DNA of 6,917 nucleotides, from contig JAUNBV010000046.1 in assembly GCA_030526885.1 (NCBI GenBank), forward strand, positions 5,419 to 12,335, read 5' to 3'. Made by a program: the position numbers and the translations under genes. Source of the DNA: Syntrophomonadaceae bacterium. Its GTDB lineage: Bacteria > Bacillota > Syntrophomonadia > Syntrophomonadales > Syntrophomonadaceae. The notes below the pieces were generated by a model that was not told where the DNA came from, searched no databases, and saw only the letters and a program-made list of their open reading frames with translations. Shown piece by piece: positions 5,556-6,917 of the stretch. Position 1 is the stretch's first letter. Every line of letters begins with the position of its first letter.

Positions 5556-5803
5556 AGAACACTGACATCAAGCCCGGCACAGTGGCTAGACTTATGATAT
5601 TGATATTGTTGCTGGTCAACCAGGCGCTGATCATGTTGGGCATGCCGCCGGTGGAGTTCGTGGAAGAAGAATTATATAACACGCTCAGCACGTTTTTGAC
5701 CGTTATCTGGAGCATGTGGGCGGCGTGGAAAAATAACAGCGTCACCTCGGCGGCGATACAAGCCGATGAATATATGAAATACCTCAAAGAAGGGGGGATT
5801 TAA
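5552..5803 (+). CDS. Phage holin, SPP1 family
   Basis: An 83-residue small membrane protein of the SPP1-type holin family, which opens the cytoplasmic membrane at the end of infection so that the endolysin can reach the cell wall. It has a short polar N-terminus (KNTDIKPGT), a first membrane helix at about 10-30 (VARLMILILLLVNQALIML), a loop with MPPVEFVEEE, a second helix at about 42-59, then the family's WKNNSVT signature at 59-65 and a charged tail. ATG at 5552 is preferred over ATG at 5537 because GGAGG (5539-5543) overlaps the latter and is well spaced for the former. It overlaps the gene before it by ATGA and abuts the amidase start, so the three are translated from one message. It looks intact. 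Confidence 0.9.
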   Translation: MKNTDIKPGTVARLMILILLLVNQALIMLGMPPVEFVEEELYNTLSTFLTVIWSMWAAWKNNSVTSAAIQADEYMKYLKEGGI

Positions 5804-6214
5804 ATGTCAAATAAAACCGAGATCATCCTTCACCATTCCGCCACCGCGGATGGCGCCGTGCTCAAAGATTTCGACGCTATCCGCAAATATCACATCGAGC
5901 ACAATGGGTGGCGTGATATCGGCTATCACTACGTGGTTGAATTGGTAGAAGGCCAATTCAAAGTGCTTCACGGTCGCAGCGAGAGCGATGAGGGCGCGCA
6001 CTGCATGGACCATAATAAAAAGTCTATCGGGATTTGTTGCGTGGGCAATTTCGAGCTGACCCAGCCCCCTGAAGGACTGTATTACGTCGTGGCTGAGCTG
6101 TGCCGGGATATAATGAGCCGCCACCCCATCGAGCGCATCTGCGCCCATAAGGATTTCAGCGCCACAGCGTGCCCAGGCCGGTTTTCGATGTCGAGAGAAT
6201 CAAGCGGATGGTAA
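5804..6214 (+). CDS. N-acetylmuramoyl-L-alanine amidase (phage endolysin), frameshifted near the C-terminus
   Basis: A 136-residue product of the Amidase_2/PGRP family, zinc enzymes that cut the bond between N-acetylmuramic acid and L-alanine in peptidoglycan. Zn ligands by analogy with T7 lysozyme are His10 (LHHSAT), His115 and Cys123 (CAHKDFSATACPG); Tyr41 of IGYHYVVE is the catalytic tyrosine. HNKKSIGICCVGNFE is the usual core strand. There is no signal peptide, so export depends on the holin. After Arg126 the frame runs into an unrelated 10-residue tail and stops, while the natural continuation FDVERIKRMV appears one frame over. One extra T in the T4 run at 6182-6185 would restore a 192-residue protein ending at 6381. 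The catalytic residues survive, so the short form could still be active. AAGGGGGG at 5790-5797 supports the start. Confidence 0.85.
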   Translation: MSNKTEIILHHSATADGAVLKDFDAIRKYHIEHNGWRDIGYHYVVELVEGQFKVLHGRSESDEGAHCMDHNKKSIGICCVGNFELTQPPEGLYYVVAELCRDIMSRHPIERICAHKDFSATACPGRFSMSRESSGW

Positions 6215-6381
6215 ACCAGGCCGGCGCTCCGGAGATAATAGAGGTCAATATTATAAAAAACATGAAAGTCAAGGCGGTGCTCATAAACGGCGAGACATAC
6301 GTTCACCTGCGCAACTTCGTGGCTGCAATGAACGGCGTGGTGGATTGGGATGCGGATAAGCGTCAGGCCTTGGTTATGTAA
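6184..6381 (+). pseudogene. Detached C-terminal part of the amidase
   Basis: This frame begins FDVERIKRMVNQ, the helix that normally follows CPGRF in Amidase_2 proteins, and ends at TAA 6379-6381. The last part (about 35 residues, VKAVLINGETYVHLRNFVAA then a WD pair) resembles half of a copper amine oxidase N-terminal or 'stalk' repeat, seen as a wall-associated or accessory module in other Firmicutes proteins. There is no suitable Shine-Dalgarno for the GTG at 6169 in this frame (AAGGA at 6149 is 15 bases away), so it is unlikely to be made alone. It belongs to the frameshifted endolysin. Confidence 0.7.
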
Positions 6382-6582
6382 TCGGATTAATAATGAAGCT
6401 TCGTGTTGGCGGCGGCCTCTTGCTCTTTAACCCTGTGCCAAGGGGGCAAAAGTTCCTTATCTGGCCGCTGTCATTGCGCCGGCCTGTGCGGCGTCGGGGC
6501 GATTAAGGGGACACTTTGGCTTTATCGAACCCATTGTCTCCCCTTTAGATCAATACCAGCAAAAAATATTCTTTTTCATCTA
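6382..6582. other. Non-coding stretch between the lysis cassette and the tRNA cluster
   Basis: No gene supported. AAGGGGACA (6505-6513) and TGTCTCCCCTT (6535-6545) can form an imperfect hairpin with one bulged T, but no T run follows, so a terminator call is not made. Other short GC-rich inverted repeats occur at 6430-6500. A right-hand attachment copy of the tRNA-Thr 3' end was looked for by eye and not found; CCTGTGC is shared but too short to count. Confidence 0.5.
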
Positions 6583-6611
6583 TTGACCCCGCTTCGGAAT
6601 TATGATATATT
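6583..6611 (+). promoter_or_regulatory. Promoter of the tRNA cluster, extended -10
   Basis: TTGACC (6583-6588), a 17-base spacer and TATATT (6606-6611), with TG at 6603-6604 placed as in an extended -10. Transcription would start near 6618 and read a leader of about 50 bases into tRNA-Tyr. Confidence 0.75.
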
Positions 6612-6667
6612 AACGCTTGCGTGTGACTGAACCGGTGGTTGAGCCCTTTCCGGCCTCGGTCTTTCGC

Positions 6668-6752
6668 GGAGGGATACCCAAGCGGCCAAAGGGGGCAGAC
6701 TGTAAATCTGTTGGCGACGCCTTCGAAGGTTCGAATCCTTCTCCCTCCACCA
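6668..6752 (+). tRNA. tRNA-Tyr, anticodon GUA
   Basis: The acceptor stem GGAGGGA (6668-6674) pairs with TCCCTCC (6742-6748), followed by A and CCA. The anticodon loop CTGTAAA has GTA at 6702-6704. A long variable arm (about 6711-6725) marks it as class II, as expected for bacterial Tyr. The T-arm reads AAGGTTCGAATCCTT. Confidence 0.96.
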
Positions 6753-6757
6753 TTCAT

Positions 6758-6833
<76 letters not shown>

Positions 6834-6835
6834 TT

Positions 6836-6911
6836 GCCCTTATAGCTCAGTCGGCAGAGCGCATCCTTGGTAAGGATGAGGTCACCGGTTCAAGTCCGGT
6901 TAAGGGCTCCA
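6836..6911 (+). tRNA. tRNA-Thr, anticodon GGU
   Basis: The acceptor stem GCCCTTA (6836-6842) pairs with TAAGGGC (6901-6907), then T and CCA. The anticodon loop TTGGTAA has GGT at 6869-6871, reading ACC and ACU. With the UGU isoacceptor at 4870 the window covers most Thr codons. Only two bases separate it from tRNA-fMet, so the cluster is one transcript; it may continue past the window edge. Confidence 0.96.
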
Positions 6912-6917
6912 ACTCGG

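Noticed and set aside
6505..6545. Hairpin AAGGGGACA / TGTCTCCCCTT as a terminator or mobile-element end
   Set aside because: The stem is imperfect, no T run follows, and no transposase or matching second copy is in the window.
6403..6630. 75-codon plus-strand frame downstream of the amidase
   Set aside because: It runs through the tRNA-cluster promoter and has an unnatural composition; no ribosome site or motif.

Overview
The window reads as chromosomal DNA of a fairly GC-rich member of the Firmicutes (Bacillota). The strongest taxonomic signal is a SigH-type sigma factor that matches the Bacillus/Clostridia family almost motif for motif, placed downstream of rlmB as in Firmicutes generally. 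A Negativicutes or Clostridia spore-former is my best guess; the sequence does not settle the genus.

Region 1 (39-4033) is a tightly packed, all-plus-strand housekeeping run: a HAD-family hydrolase, ribonuclease HI (rnhA), a hexapeptide-repeat acyltransferase, a YkgJ-type cysteine-cluster protein, a ThyX-family protein and the 23S rRNA methyltransferase RlmB. Spacings are short and ATGA stop/start overlaps join acyltransferase to YkgJ and thyX to rlmB, so this is probably one or two operons. A 10-codon ORF with its own Shine-Dalgarno overlaps the thyX start in the same ATGA manner. The ThyX protein keeps the family scaffold but has replaced several residues normally linked to catalysis and to FAD/dUMP binding; this is the most interesting protein in the window.

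Region 2 (4034-4990) is sigH with its own vegetative-type promoter (TTGACG-18-TATAAT), which carries an inverted repeat over the -10 and a match to the Spo0A-box consensus over the -35. It is followed by a separately promoted tRNA-Thr(UGU) and a strong intrinsic terminator. The yacP gene that often sits between rlmB and sigH in Firmicutes is absent.

Region 3 (4990-6381) looks foreign: a gene-poor stretch with a tandem TGGTTCACAA repeat, two intrinsic terminators with matching CCGCC/GGCGG stems and short ORF fragments, then a three-gene phage lysis cassette. The cassette holds a membrane-anchored coiled-coil protein, an SPP1-type holin and an N-acetylmuramoyl-L-alanine amidase whose C-terminus is cut off by a one-base frameshift. 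No convincing integrase or virion gene is present, so I read this as a prophage remnant lodged beside a tRNA gene.

Region 4 (6382-6917) is a non-coding stretch, a good extended -10 promoter, and a tRNA cluster: Tyr(GUA), initiator Met(CAU) and Thr(GGU).
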